DNA of 36,983 nt from Bacteroidota bacterium (GTDB lineage: Bacteria > Bacteroidota > Bacteroidia > Chitinophagales > LD1). Position 1 is the first letter of the stretch; every line of letters starts with the position of its first letter. The stretch covers positions 1 to 36,983 of the forward strand of contig JAOQAO010000231.1 of the NCBI GenBank assembly GCA_025963485.1. Direction: 5' to 3'. The notes under the pieces are model-generated. The model ran no database searches. It was not told where the DNA came from and was given only the letters and a program-made list of their open reading frames with translations. Below are positions 26,618-36,000 of this stretch, piece by piece. Position numbers and translations under genes: made by a program.

Positions 26618-27436
26618 TTATTGATATCCTTTCCTATACGTCTGGTAGTAGAAGTCAGCACCTTTCTTGTACTGGGTCTTTGAGTAGAAGTTGTTTCTGA
26701 AACTCCTCCAGTCATGAGTATCGTTTACATGTTCGTCAACTACGTCATCCCAAAAGTGATTGCGCTCCATGGCTGTAATTGACTTCACGTAAAAATCGTG
26801 GCTTATATAGAATTCAGAGGTGAAATGTTCATTAAATGATAACGTGACAAAATTTCTAAATGTCAGCGGACTATTCGATGGAGTGAACTCTTTTTCAAAA
26901 ATCTTTGTTTCAAATTTGGGGTCATCGTGCCTCGGCACGATGGATAACTTATAGTCTTTACCCCAATCAGTGAAATACTCCTCAGTCAAATAGCATGAGT
27001 TTTTCTCAATGAATGAATTAGGAGGTATGAAACTTATTTTTTCTGGCTTTACTCTATCAGCAGCAACTGATCCAGTATAACCTTTAACAGCAGGGTATAC
27101 AATTTTATTTCGTCGCGATATTCCCTCCCGACTAATCTCCTGTTTATTTTGTTCATTCCAGTATTGACTTCTGCCGATATTTGAAACATAAGCAGATTTG
27201 AACCAATTTATATAGAGAGGCTTATCTGTTTTATTGATGATCCTAAATGCCATTACACCACCATCTGCCCAGAACACATAGTCCATACGTAAAGTATCAT
27301 TCTCATAAGTATAATAGTCTTGGTACTTTTTGATGTTTACCCCTTCTGTCTCGTATATCTGAATTATAAACTGTTTGGCACCGCTAAATGAACATAACAC
27401 CAGCAGCGTAGCTACGACTATTGAAATTTGCTTCAT
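26618..27436 (-). CDS. Secreted protein of unknown function
   Basis: 272 residues from ATG 27436 (MKQISIVVATLLVLCSFSGA), a clear signal peptide; in-frame starts also exist 12 and 15 bases upstream. The mature part opens with a beta-rich domain (YYTYENDTLRMDYVFWADGG, MAFRIINKTDKPLYINWFKS, then PPNSFIEKNSCYL), resembling secreted Bacteroidota proteins with an N-terminal DUF-type beta sandwich. The second half is Phe/Tyr-rich and charged, without a known motif. A single cysteine is present in the mature chain. It is A+T-richer than the surrounding genes. The neighbours on either side do not suggest a role. Confidence 0.7.
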   Translation of the reverse strand: MKQISIVVATLLVLCSFSGAKQFIIQIYETEGVNIKKYQDYYTYENDTLRMDYVFWADGGVMAFRIINKTDKPLYINWFKSAYVSNIGRSQYWNEQNKQEISREGISRRNKIVYPAVKGYTGSVAADRVKPEKISFIPPNSFIEKNSCYLTEEYFTDWGKDYKLSIVPRHDDPKFETKIFEKEFTPSNSPLTFRNFVTLSFNEHFTSEFYISHDFYVKSITAMERNHFWDDVVDEHVNDTHDWRSFRNNFYSKTQYKKGADFYYQTYRKGYQ

Positions 27437-27617
27437 TTTGAAAGACATCAATTTAAATATACAATTTACTTATTCAGAACTGAAAGTTTAGGTGATTTTT
27501 AAAGGAAGGGGCTAGTCAGTCGGGAAACTTGGGGGTGCGATGGTCAATACAGCCATTTGGGGAAGAGATGCTTCGTACCTCACCACAACAAATATCTATT
27601 TGGATGAGGAAGGCAAT

Positions 27618-27643
27618 AAAAAAGCCCTCCGAGAAGGGCTTTT
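27618..27643 (-). terminator. Intrinsic terminator of the citrate synthase gene
   Basis: On the minus strand, AAAAGCCCT and AGGGCTTTT form a 9-base stem with a six-base loop and the transcript continues into six U. It lies 23 bases beyond the stop of gltA. Confidence 0.85.
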
Positions 27644-27665
27644 GAATATGGTCTAGCTAGTTGGT

Positions 27666-28952
27666 TTACTTTCTGTCTTTGAGGCCTACAAACGGACGCT
27701 CTACGGCACCAGTATATATCTGGCGTGGGCGGCCGATGTCTTCTTTGCGTTCGCGCATTTCCTTCCACTGAGATACCCAGCCCGGCATACGGCCGAGGGC
27801 GAAGAGTACGGTGAACATAGGCGTAGGGAAGCCAAGCGCCTTGTATATGATACCTGAGTAGAAGTCTACGTTAGGATACAGCTTACGCTCTGCGAAATAT
27901 GGATCGCTGAGGGCCACTTGTTCGAGTTCTTTGGCGATCTCGAGAAGGGGGTCATTGATGCCGAGTTTGTTGAGGATATTGTCGCATGCTACCTTGATGA
28001 TCTTGGCCCGCGGGTCGAAGTTCTTGTATACGCGGTGACCGAAGCCGAAGAGCAGGCGCTTCTTGTCCTTTGCTTCTGCTACTACCTTCTTGACATCGCC
28101 GCCGTAGTTATTCTGGATGTCTTCGAGCATCTCGAGTACTTCCTGATTGGCACCGCCGTGGCGCGGACCCCAGAGGGCTGCTGCGCCAGCGCTGACAGAG
28201 GCATAGAGATTGGCATGAGATGAACCAACGATACGCACGGTAGAGGCGGAGCAGTTCTGCTCATGGTCTGCGTGGAGTATCAGGAGCTTATTCATCGCAT
28301 CTACTACTACCGGATCAGCTATGTACTCCTGTGTCACATTACCGAAGGTCATGTAGAGGAAGTTTGTAACGTAGTCGTATTTGTTCTGAGGATAGTTGAC
28401 AGGATGGCCTTTGCCTTTCTTCATGATCATGGCTGTGATCGTAGGCATTTTGGCCAGGAGCCTGATGATGGTCATGTTTGTCTCTTCCGGCTTGTTGTTC
28501 GGATTGAGCGACTCTGGGTAGAAAGATGATAATGCGGATAATGCAGTCATCAGCTGTCCCATAGGATGCGAACGCGATGGGAATACTTCAAAAACCTTGA
28601 CCAGGTTCTCGTGAACCAGCGTGTGCATGGTCAGGTCAGCTTCGAATTTCTTCAGCTGGTCAGGAGTAGGCAGCTCACCATAGAGGAGTAGGTAGCTCAC
28701 CTCGGTGAAGCTGGATTTCGCTGCGAGGTCTTCTATATTATAGCCACGATAGCGGAGGATGCCCTTCTCACCGTCGAGGAAGGTAATAGCGGACTGAGTA
28801 GCGCCGGTATTTTTATAACCTTCGTCATAAGTCACTAATCCGCTCTGCGCACGCAGTTTGGAGATGTCTATAGCACTTTCATTTTCGGTACCTGTGATGA
28901 CGGGAAGTTCGTACGATTTACCGTCATAGGTGAGGGTTGCATTATTAGCCAT
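27666..28952 (-). CDS. gltA: Citrate synthase, type I
   Basis: 428 residues from ATG 28952, matching the hexameric type I enzyme (E. coli 427). It condenses oxaloacetate and acetyl-CoA at the entry of the TCA cycle. Substrate and catalytic residues are all present: LHADHEQNCSAST (about 226-238), the catalytic histidine in WGPRHGGANQEV (about 265), GFGHRVYKNFDPR (about 305) and the aspartate in PNVDFYSGIIYKALG (about 362). The N-terminal domain unique to type I is seen (TYDGKSYELPVITGTENE). The longer frame upstream is rejected because a -7 promoter box lies inside it. Confidence 0.97.
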   Translation of the reverse strand: MANNATLTYDGKSYELPVITGTENESAIDISKLRAQSGLVTYDEGYKNTGATQSAITFLDGEKGILRYRGYNIEDLAAKSSFTEVSYLLLYGELPTPDQLKKFEADLTMHTLVHENLVKVFEVFPSRSHPMGQLMTALSALSSFYPESLNPNNKPEETNMTIIRLLAKMPTITAMIMKKGKGHPVNYPQNKYDYVTNFLYMTFGNVTQEYIADPVVVDAMNKLLILHADHEQNCSASTVRIVGSSHANLYASVSAGAAALWGPRHGGANQEVLEMLEDIQNNYGGDVKKVVAEAKDKKRLLFGFGHRVYKNFDPRAKIIKVACDNILNKLGINDPLLEIAKELEQVALSDPYFAERKLYPNVDFYSGIIYKALGFPTPMFTVLFALGRMPGWVSQWKEMRERKEDIGRPRQIYTGAVERPFVGLKDRK

Positions 28953-28977
28953 GATATTTAGATATTTTTGAGCGCAC

Positions 28978-28985
28978 CAAATGTA
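28978..28985 (-). promoter_or_regulatory. Candidate -7 promoter box of gltA
   Basis: On the minus strand TACATTTG matches TAnnTTTG exactly, 25 bases before the ATG. A TTG at 29010-29012 could be a -33 element but with a longer than usual gap of 24 bases. Confidence 0.5.
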
Positions 28986-29149
28986 ATTAAATCGGGACAT
29001 TTCGGCAGACAATTTTCGGCCTATACTTATAATTTATTGTTCATATTAATAAATTGTATGCTGCATCTAACAAAAATGCACGGTACAGCCAATATATAGA
29101 CGTTTTGGTACGTCCCTATATTTCATAAAACATTACTTTAGCAATCCTT

Positions 29150-29884
29150 ATGACCATCGATTTTACCGTATTTGCCCATACATCTGCCTGGGTCAGCCTA
29201 CTTACACTCACCTTTCTGGAGATCGTGCTGGGCGTGGACAATATTATCTTTATCTCCATAGTCACTCAGAAGCTGCCGGAGGATAAGCGCAAGCTCGGTC
29301 AAAATATAGGGTTGCTGCTCGCTATGGTGCTGCGGATCATTTTGTTATTCTTCCTGGGGTGGATACTCGGGCTCAAAGAGAACCTGCTGCCGGCCTCATG
29401 GGGATTTGAAATGACGGGTAAGGGCATCATACTGCTATTGGGCGGTATATTCCTCATCTATAAGTCTACTTCGGAGATACATCATAAACTAACGGGAGAT
29501 GACGATGAATTCCACATCAGCAGTAGTGAGAAAAGCAAGGCGTTTATGAGCGTACTGATCCAGATCGCTGTGCTCAATATTGTTTTCTCCTTTGACTCTA
29601 TACTCACGGCGGTAGGTATAGCAGACCAGCTTTCTGTCATGATACTGGCAGTTGTCATTTCTATCCTTATCATGATGCTATTCACCCAGCCTGTAGGCAG
29701 GCTGGTCAATAAATACCCGACCATACAGATGCTGGCGCTGTCATTCCTGATCATGATCGGGGTGACGCTTATTATGGAGGGCTTTGGCAGAGAGGTAGAC
29801 AAAACATTTGTCTATGTGGCTGTCGCCTTCTCCATAGGGGTGGAGGTGCTCAATATCCGGTTTAGGAGGAAGCAGGGGCTGTAA
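29150..29884 (+). CDS. TerC-family integral membrane protein
   Basis: 244 residues, about seven to eight membrane segments. The TerC signature is seen at the start (LTFLEIVLGVDNIIFISIVT) and in the second half (IQIAVLNIVFSFDSILTAVG), each with the buried acidic residue in VDN and FDS. The cytoplasmic loop TGDDDEFHIS is acidic. It is like the short YgdQ/YoaE-type TerC proteins without CBS domains. TerC relatives are linked to manganese efflux and metal loading of exported proteins and to tellurite resistance; the substrate here is not known. It is divergent from gltA and stands alone. Confidence 0.9.
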   Translation: MTIDFTVFAHTSAWVSLLTLTFLEIVLGVDNIIFISIVTQKLPEDKRKLGQNIGLLLAMVLRIILLFFLGWILGLKENLLPASWGFEMTGKGIILLLGGIFLIYKSTSEIHHKLTGDDDEFHISSSEKSKAFMSVLIQIAVLNIVFSFDSILTAVGIADQLSVMILAVVISILIMMLFTQPVGRLVNKYPTIQMLALSFLIMIGVTLIMEGFGREVDKTFVYVAVAFSIGVEVLNIRFRRKQGL

Positions 29885-29994
29885 TAGTAGTAAGTATTCA
29901 GTATTGAGTAATTAGACCAATACAAATACTGTAATGCCGTCGCCAGGGGAATAAGTTTTTGAACCCGGCTTTCAGTTTGGCAAGCGATTATGGC

Positions 29995-30747
29995 TTATTT
30001 GCTAAATCTTTCGAGAAAGGCGCTTTTCATCCGTACCGAGATCTCCAGTTTTGTTCCGTCATTCATGATCAGGTATCCACCCCTGCCTTTTACATACTTT
30101 TTGATATAGCTGAGGTTGACCAGAAATGACTGATGTGTCCGGCAGAAATATTCCGGATCCAGTATCTCTTCAAAATAGTTAAGTGGCTTGCATACCAGCA
30201 TTTTTTCCTTCGTCTTCAGGAAGAAATTCGTGTAATTGCTTTCAGCTTCACAGTATACAATATCTTCCTGGCATACGAATAGCAATCCCTCTATGGTAGG
30301 CAGGGCTATTTTTCTTTCCAATATGCTTTTTTGCCGGTGGTTATTTAGAAAGACCTCCTTGCGCTTATTCATATCCGGGGAGCGTTTTTCAGTGCTTACT
30401 TTATTTACTGCTGATATCAGGTCATCCATATCCAGTGGCTTCAGCAGGTAATCCAGTGCGCAGATTTTGATCGCCTTGATCGCATAATGCTCATAAGCCG
30501 TCACAAAGATCACACTGAGCGAGTCATGAGGAAAAGCCTCTATCACTTTAAACCCACTGCCATCCGGCAGCTCAATATCCAAAAAGACAATATCAGGCTC
30601 ATGTTTGACGATCGCTTCGATGGCCTTTTCGACAGTTTCTGCGACATCGGCCACCTGGACATTGGTGCAATATTTTGCGAGCAGGTCTTTCAACACATCT
30701 GCACTTCGCTTTTCATCTTCGACTATGACAGCCTTGAGTGGGTTCAT
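29995..30747 (-). CDS. LytTR-family response regulator
   Basis: 250 residues: receiver domain (about 4-120) with the acidic pair VEDEK near 10, the phospho-acceptor aspartate at 57 in DIVFLDIELPDGSGF, FVTAYEHYAIKAI and the lysine in DYLLKPLDM; then a LytTR DNA-binding domain (about 150-248: DIVYCEAESNYTNFFLK, FCRTHQSFLVNLSYI). It begins 8 bases after the sensor kinase ends, so the two genes are one operon and a cognate pair. LytTR regulators bind direct repeats upstream of target promoters; targets are not evident here. Confidence 0.95.
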   Translation of the reverse strand: MNPLKAVIVEDEKRSADVLKDLLAKYCTNVQVADVAETVEKAIEAIVKHEPDIVFLDIELPDGSGFKVIEAFPHDSLSVIFVTAYEHYAIKAIKICALDYLLKPLDMDDLISAVNKVSTEKRSPDMNKRKEVFLNNHRQKSILERKIALPTIEGLLFVCQEDIVYCEAESNYTNFFLKTKEKMLVCKPLNYFEEILDPEYFCRTHQSFLVNLSYIKKYVKGRGGYLIMNDGTKLEISVRMKSAFLERFSK

Positions 30748-30755
30748 CTGAGGAG

Positions 30756-33707
30756 TTACTTTATGATAGGTAAATGTATGTAGACTTTTGTCCCCTGCGC
30801 ACCGGGCTCTGTCTCCTTCCTGTCCTCAATGCGATACCAGATATTTGACCTGTTTACCTCATTCATGGTACGTATGCGTTCGTTTATGATGTCAAGTGCA
30901 TGGGCCTGGCCAGATAGCTGTTCTTTGCCTTTCAGTTCCTGGGATTGTGCCAGGCCGATCCCGTTATCTTCGATCTCGCAGATGAGCACATTCTCTTTCA
31001 TAGAGAACCGGATCACCAGTTCACCCTGGACTGGCAGGCTGCCTATGCGGCCGTGCCTGATCGAATTTTCGATAAAGGGTTGTAATATCATAGATGGTAT
31101 GTCAATGGTCTGGTCCTCCAGCCCTGCTTCTTTGTAAATATTATAACTGAATTTATCAGAAAAACGCATCCTTTCTAAATCCAGGTATATTTTCAGGAAC
31201 TCTATTTCATCAGTCAGGACGATATTTGATCTCCTCGAGTGGTCCAGCGTCTTTCGTATCAGTTTTGAAAAGCTTGAAAGATAATGCTTTGCAGAGTTTG
31301 AGTCGTTCTTCAATATGAAATCCTGGATAGCGTTGAGGCAATTGAAAATAAAATGCGGATTCATCTGTGCGCGGAGTGAATGTAGCTCCAGATTGGCTAT
31401 TTTTCGATTTATCTCTGTTTTATCCGATTCCCGCCTTCTGATCCTGCGGATATACAGTATGGCAATGAGAATGATCAAAACGATCACCACAAACGAAAGG
31501 GAAAAATTAAACCACCACTTCATGTAAAACGGGGCATTGATCTTAAAACTAAAAACTGCCGGTGCGGTACTTTCTATCCCTGAGTTATTGATGCAGCTGA
31601 CCTGAAATTTGTAATCGCCGGGCGGCAGCTTTGTAAATTGCACATAGGTATTCTGAGAATAGGTGATCGTCGTATCGTACCCTTCGAGTTTATATTTATA
31701 GTATTGTTTACCCGCATTCCGGTACGTCAGGCCTACGAAATCGATCTCCATGAAATTAGTAGTATAGTCGAGCGCCTGAATCGACGCGGGCGAGTAGGAT
31801 ATATTATTCACCCTGACTCCGGTGATATAGACCGGAGGAGGTACATCATTGTGTGATATGATATCGGGATCAAAAGCCATGATGCCTTTTTGGGAGAGCA
31901 ACCAGATCATTTTGCCGTTTTTTAGCACCTGGCGGTTGTCGTCAGACAGCAGGCCGTCTGATACAGAAAAGGAATTTATCACAGGCTTAAGAGCCCCCTC
32001 GCGAAGCCTGATCGAACTAAGTCCGTTATTGGTGGATAACCAAATGACATTTTCCTCGTCAATGTAGATAGACCTGCTCATATTGCTGGGCAGTCCATCG
32101 GCTGTTGTGACCTGGTATATGCTGTCCCCATCTATGACTATGAGCCCTGCCCCCCGGGTTGCACATATGACCTTGTCTTTAAGCCTTTTTATATCTACAA
32201 ATCTGTTTTTGAAGATCGTATTGCGCTCACCCAGGTAGGAGAGAGAATCACCCGTAAGGCTATACAAGCCGCTGATAGTGCCAATGAGAATATTGCCATG
32301 CGGGTCTTCGCAGGCAGTCTCGGCCCTCGATGGGACCAGTATAGATTTGAGTATCTCTTTTGAGTCGGGATCTATTTTTATGATCGACGAATGATTGAGA
32401 GACCACAGGAAGTGCTGATGATCCTCTATGATCTGCCATGAGTTAAACTCTGCCCGGTGATGTATACGGATAACACGGATCAGTTTCCTTCTCGTAGAGT
32501 CAAATACACCAATGCCCGAACCGGCCGATATCCAAACCTCGCCATTGGAACGCCGGTACATATTGAGACAAAAGGTATCCGGTTGGCCCGGGACCCGGCT
32601 AGGCATTTCGAAATGAGGCTGTGGTATCACCTGACCGTTAATATTATACAGCTTGCTCGTGGCCAGGCCTAATATTTTATCTTTTCCTACTGCGTGGATA
32701 GTATTATACACAGTGACCGGAAATAGAGAACTGTCTCTCGCCTCAAAATATGTGAACCTGCTGGAAGGGAGATAAAATACACCGTCTTCGAGTGTGGTAA
32801 ACCAATATCCATTTTCCCGGTCCTTCATGATACAAGTCACAGAAAACGGTTTGAGAATATTTTTTATTGCCTTCGACATGTCGCTCTTGTCAAAAAGCTG
32901 CACTCCGCCACGCTTTTGCCCCACCCAGATAGCATTGTCATTTTCCTCGAAGAAACTGATCAGCGGCCCCATATTTTTGAACACGGATATCCGGCCCGAT
33001 GTGTCGATCAGCAGGGCATCGCGTAGATAAAAAAGGATAGCGTCACCATTGTGATATATCGAATATCCTTCTACCGCAAAGGCATAAGCCGGCAGGCGGC
33101 TTTGGATCACTTCCCCGCTTTTCTTGTACCTGGTCACCACTGTGTGATCATCTGTACCCTGTTTTATAGTAGCGTAGTCTTCATTCAGCAGATAGCTTTT
33201 CTCGTGCGAGACGATCTCCATCTTATTCCAGGTCACCTGGCCGTTTACATTTTCAGGGATGACTTTGAGCAGGCCATTGTCAGCCGATATCAGGATCGTA
33301 TCATGCTGATCCACATGAATAGCGATGATCACATTGCCCCCCTGGAAATCGCATAACTTATCATTGACAGGGATGTCATGCCCATAGATCGTATCATTGT
33401 AGTAGTAACAGAGCCTTCCGGAAAAAGTGTAAAACCATATCCGCCCTTTATAATCTTCATAAAACCTGAAGATCGTATTGTCTGTCAATCCATCGGCAGT
33501 GGTGAATACCTTGAACCGGTATCCGTCAAATCGTATCGCTCCCATATCCGAGGCTATCCAGATATAGCCTTTGCTATCCTGGATGGTCCAGTACGTCTCC
33601 GAGCTGGGTAGTCCATCGCTCCTGGAGTAGTGCCGCAGGTATCTCTCCTGCGCAGAACAGCAGGCAGTGAAACATAAAAGTAAGATCAGGAGTACTGCCT
33701 TTTTCAT
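30756..33707 (-). CDS. Two-component-propeller sensor histidine kinase (LytS type)
   Basis: 983 residues. Signal peptide (MKKAVLLILLLCFTACCSAQ); repeated Reg_prop beta-propeller units in the periplasmic part (DGLPSSETYWTIQDSKGYIW, DGLTDNTIFRFYEDYKGRIW, DGLPSNMSRSIYIDEENVIW); a Y_Y_Y domain (about 640-720, KYKLEGYDTTITYSQ); one membrane segment (about 725-750); then a His_kinase domain with LRAQMNPHFIFNCLNAIQDF (histidine near 785) and an HATPase with IEDNGIGL near 912. The kinase lacks the fused receiver and AraC parts of the hybrid systems that sense polysaccharides; the regulator is the next gene. The ligand is unknown. Confidence 0.95.
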   Translation of the reverse strand: MKKAVLLILLLCFTACCSAQERYLRHYSRSDGLPSSETYWTIQDSKGYIWIASDMGAIRFDGYRFKVFTTADGLTDNTIFRFYEDYKGRIWFYTFSGRLCYYYNDTIYGHDIPVNDKLCDFQGGNVIIAIHVDQHDTILISADNGLLKVIPENVNGQVTWNKMEIVSHEKSYLLNEDYATIKQGTDDHTVVTRYKKSGEVIQSRLPAYAFAVEGYSIYHNGDAILFYLRDALLIDTSGRISVFKNMGPLISFFEENDNAIWVGQKRGGVQLFDKSDMSKAIKNILKPFSVTCIMKDRENGYWFTTLEDGVFYLPSSRFTYFEARDSSLFPVTVYNTIHAVGKDKILGLATSKLYNINGQVIPQPHFEMPSRVPGQPDTFCLNMYRRSNGEVWISAGSGIGVFDSTRRKLIRVIRIHHRAEFNSWQIIEDHQHFLWSLNHSSIIKIDPDSKEILKSILVPSRAETACEDPHGNILIGTISGLYSLTGDSLSYLGERNTIFKNRFVDIKRLKDKVICATRGAGLIVIDGDSIYQVTTADGLPSNMSRSIYIDEENVIWLSTNNGLSSIRLREGALKPVINSFSVSDGLLSDDNRQVLKNGKMIWLLSQKGIMAFDPDIISHNDVPPPVYITGVRVNNISYSPASIQALDYTTNFMEIDFVGLTYRNAGKQYYKYKLEGYDTTITYSQNTYVQFTKLPPGDYKFQVSCINNSGIESTAPAVFSFKINAPFYMKWWFNFSLSFVVIVLIILIAILYIRRIRRRESDKTEINRKIANLELHSLRAQMNPHFIFNCLNAIQDFILKNDSNSAKHYLSSFSKLIRKTLDHSRRSNIVLTDEIEFLKIYLDLERMRFSDKFSYNIYKEAGLEDQTIDIPSMILQPFIENSIRHGRIGSLPVQGELVIRFSMKENVLICEIEDNGIGLAQSQELKGKEQLSGQAHALDIINERIRTMNEVNRSNIWYRIEDRKETEPGAQGTKVYIHLPIIK

Positions 33708-34000
33708 CGCTTTGAATGCTCACGAAATTGTCGAAAATAATTGAACAAAAAGTGGGATCATAATGGACGGGAATACAGGTACACGCTTGCACTCATTTTT
33801 GACACGCTTTGCTGGTTTTTAGTCACGATTACTAATTTCTGCTATGTCGATTGCTTCGGATTTGCGAATCTTGGTTCTCGTGCTGGAATCACCTTTAGTG
33901 ATTTTGATCTTTCTAAGGAGAGTAAATATGCACCCGACACAACCCAAAGCCCTTCGCATAATATTACGACCCGGCCACTATACCCAAACAATGAAAGCTG

Positions 34001-34032
34001 ATGTCCTCTGTGAAAGCAGGGGACATTTTTTT
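34001..34032 (+). terminator. Intrinsic terminator with no recognised upstream gene
   Basis: ATGTCCTCTG (34001-34010) and CAGGGGACAT (34017-34026, one G-U) form a 10-base stem, followed by seven T. The sensor kinase gene is on the other strand, so what this terminates is unclear. Confidence 0.8.
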
Positions 34033-34161
34033 GCGGCCTGGTTCCGGGCATGGTTTGTGCAAATCCACTTAAATATTTTAATGTGAAAACAAACATATTA
34101 CTATAGACGCTCACGACAGGATAATACAGGATCGTTCAGGAGGCGCATATTTTCATAAAAT

Positions 34162-34196
34162 TTTTTCTCCTTCTCTTTCAGCAATAAGGAGAAAAA
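34162..34196 (-). terminator. Hairpin after the RND adaptor gene
   Basis: TTTTTCTCCTT (34162-34172) and AAGGAGAAAAA (34186-34196) form a perfect 11-base stem. On the minus strand it lies 34 bases past the adaptor stop and leads into AAAATTTTATG-like sequence with four U, so it is a likely terminator of that operon. Confidence 0.6.
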
Positions 34197-34229
34197 TGCT
34201 GCCTGGAGTAGTCTTTGAGATTATCCATT

Positions 34230-35345
34230 CTATTTTGTTTGAAACTTTGGAATAAACTGCTTGTCTGGTTTTATTTCATCAGTAGCTCTTACCAGTAAGG
34301 TATCACCCTCAGTCAAATTACCAAATATTTCAACTTTAGTGTCAATGTTGATACCATTACGGACATCTACCCATTCCGTCTTATCATTCCTCAGCCGAAT
34401 GACAAAACGTTTTTCAAGGTTTGTAGATACTGCTGATGAAGGTACAAGGAATGATAACCCTTTACGGCCCAATTTCATTACGACATTTGCAAACATTCCT
34501 GACTTTAGCTCGCCGTGATCGTTACGGTAGAGGTATTCCCATGTCTCGGTTCTGTTGGTCAAATTGAGAGCATCAGATTTACGCGATAAAGTGGCTTTAT
34601 AATTTATACCCGGCTGTGCATCTACAGTAAAGCTAATAACAGAAGTATCGGGTATTGCCGTTGTGAATGCCTCTGGTATGGCTACCCTCAATCGCAATAT
34701 GCTATTATCTTCGATTATAAGTAAAGGCCTTTGATTGTTCCCTCCAACCAATGTCCCTACATCCACGTTTCTCTGAGTCACCACCCCCGAATATGGTGAG
34801 CGAATAGTGAGGTAATCCTTTAACTGCCCGTAGGTATTGAGTTTTGATTTACTGGCCTCATAGGATGAACTGTCAGACTGCATCCGTATCCTTGCCTGCT
34901 CCAGTTCACTATCTGCTACCGTACCTGCCACTCTTGAGGCATTCAATATGCGCTTATATGTGTCCAAACTGCCAAGATACTTTGCACGGGCAGCCTGTAC
35001 ATCAGAATTGGCTTGTGCATAGTTGGACAGTGCTTCGGGAGCGTCCAACACTATCAGCACTTGCCCTTTTTGAACCCTGTCACCGATGTCAACCTTTACC
35101 GCGTTTATATATCCGCTCACCTTTGGCAATATCTCTGCTCTTTCAAAAGGCATGATCTCTGCCGGGAAAACGATCTGCTTAGACACTTGTGCTTTTTGTA
35201 AAACAAAAGCGGGTATCGAATCAATAGCCGACTTTTTACTTTCCGTTTTGGATGTCTGCTTACATCCGGTTTGCAGGCTACAAATCATAATTGCAGCAAT
35301 AGAAATGCAACAGGTAAACAGAGCGGTATTAGACGATTGCTTCAT
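34230..35345 (-). CDS. RND efflux periplasmic adaptor (HlyD/AcrA family) lipoprotein
   Basis: 371 residues from ATG 35345 (MKQSSNTALFTCC), preferred because the lipoprotein signal ending ICSLQTGC starts there; an in-frame start 30 bases upstream exists. Family parts: barrel-sandwich/lipoyl half (VSGYINAVKVDIGDRVQKGQ, VLIVLDAPE), a helical hairpin (about 100-170), the second lipoyl half (LTIRSPYSGVVTQRNVDVGT) and the beta-barrel and membrane-proximal domains (FANVVMKLGRKGLSFLVPSS). It would link the inner-membrane pump to an outer-membrane channel. Its start overlaps the 3' end of the permease fragment by 17 bases, so the order is permease then adaptor, the reverse of the usual acrAB order. 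Base composition is A+T-richer than the core genes. Confidence 0.92.
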   Translation of the reverse strand: MKQSSNTALFTCCISIAAIMICSLQTGCKQTSKTESKKSAIDSIPAFVLQKAQVSKQIVFPAEIMPFERAEILPKVSGYINAVKVDIGDRVQKGQVLIVLDAPEALSNYAQANSDVQAARAKYLGSLDTYKRILNASRVAGTVADSELEQARIRMQSDSSSYEASKSKLNTYGQLKDYLTIRSPYSGVVTQRNVDVGTLVGGNNQRPLLIIEDNSILRLRVAIPEAFTTAIPDTSVISFTVDAQPGINYKATLSRKSDALNLTNRTETWEYLYRNDHGELKSGMFANVVMKLGRKGLSFLVPSSAVSTNLEKRFVIRLRNDKTEWVDVRNGINIDTKVEIFGNLTEGDTLLVRATDEIKPDKQFIPKFQTK

Positions 35346-36000
35346 AATGTGGGCTGTTTTTGTCTTCGGGGTCAAGCGATAAGTTTTTATATTTCTTATT
35401 CCCCATCATGTGCGCATATATCAAAGGCAAAAAGATCAAAGTGCTGATAGTAGAAAACAATAATCCTCCTATAACGGCAACCCCCAAAGGAGATGTTTGA
35501 TCCCCTCCTTCGCCAAGCCCGATAGCCATTGGTATCATACCGGCCACCATAGCAAGATTTGTCATTAGGATAGGACGCAAACGGTTATGTGCCCCTTTTG
35601 CCGGGTAGTCTGAATTAGGATCGCGTTTTCTATGATGCTCTGCATCTGTTAGAAATAAAATTGCATTAGCTACTGCTACACCGACTGCCATAATAATGCC
35701 CATATAAGATTGAATATTGAGCGTCTTGCCAAAGATCAATAACAATGTCAAAGCGCCAGCTATAACCGCAGGAACGATGAAAAGAATGGTTAGGGGCAGC
35801 TTAAACGACTGAAAATTGATAGCGAGCATTAGAAAGATAACTATGATGGCTATAAGTAACCCTGACTGTAACTCACTTATGGTTTGACTCAAAAGCTCAG
35901 CCTGCCCCCTTACTGTGATTTTGACACCTTTGGGTAGTTCCCCTAATGAATTAATAGATGCATTTACCTCTTTAATTGCAGTGCCTAAATCCTTCTTGTG
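35329..36000 (-). pseudogene. RND efflux permease (AcrB family), C-terminal fragment
   Basis: Only about 223 residues remain of a protein normally ~1,050 long. The frame is open to the junction at 36000 and begins in the periplasmic region (LGTAIKEVNASINSLGELPK, GVKITVRGQAELLSQT). Then come the last membrane segments of the second half: LLIAIIVIFLMLAINFQSF, MGIIMAVGVAVANAILFLTD, HNRLRPILMTNLAMVAGMIP, GGLLFSTISTLIFLPLIYA. Upstream sequence is replaced by recombinase DNA, so the gene is cut. Either the cell carries a broken pump or the junction is an artefact. The adaptor gene after it is intact. Confidence 0.9.

Larger units (their letters stand above)
33708..34229. other. Intergenic stretch of about 520 bases without a convincing gene
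   Basis: Several short frames cross it on both strands but none has a start, a length or a composition that convinces. It holds a strong plus-strand terminator (34001-34032) and a minus-strand hairpin (34162-34196). The plus terminator has no gene before it that I can recognise, so a small RNA, a short peptide or the 3' remnant of a lost gene may lie between 33830 and 34000. It also marks the change from core-like genes to mobile or rearranged DNA. Confidence 0.5.

Noticed and set aside
28953-29012. 20-residue longer citrate synthase N-terminus
   Set aside because: The extension covers an exact TAnnTTTG promoter box and does not match the family start MANNATLTYDGK.
33741-34114. Short frames of 72-90 residues in the gene-free stretch
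   Set aside because: They overlap each other on both strands, cross terminator stems and show no domain, signal peptide or coding bias.
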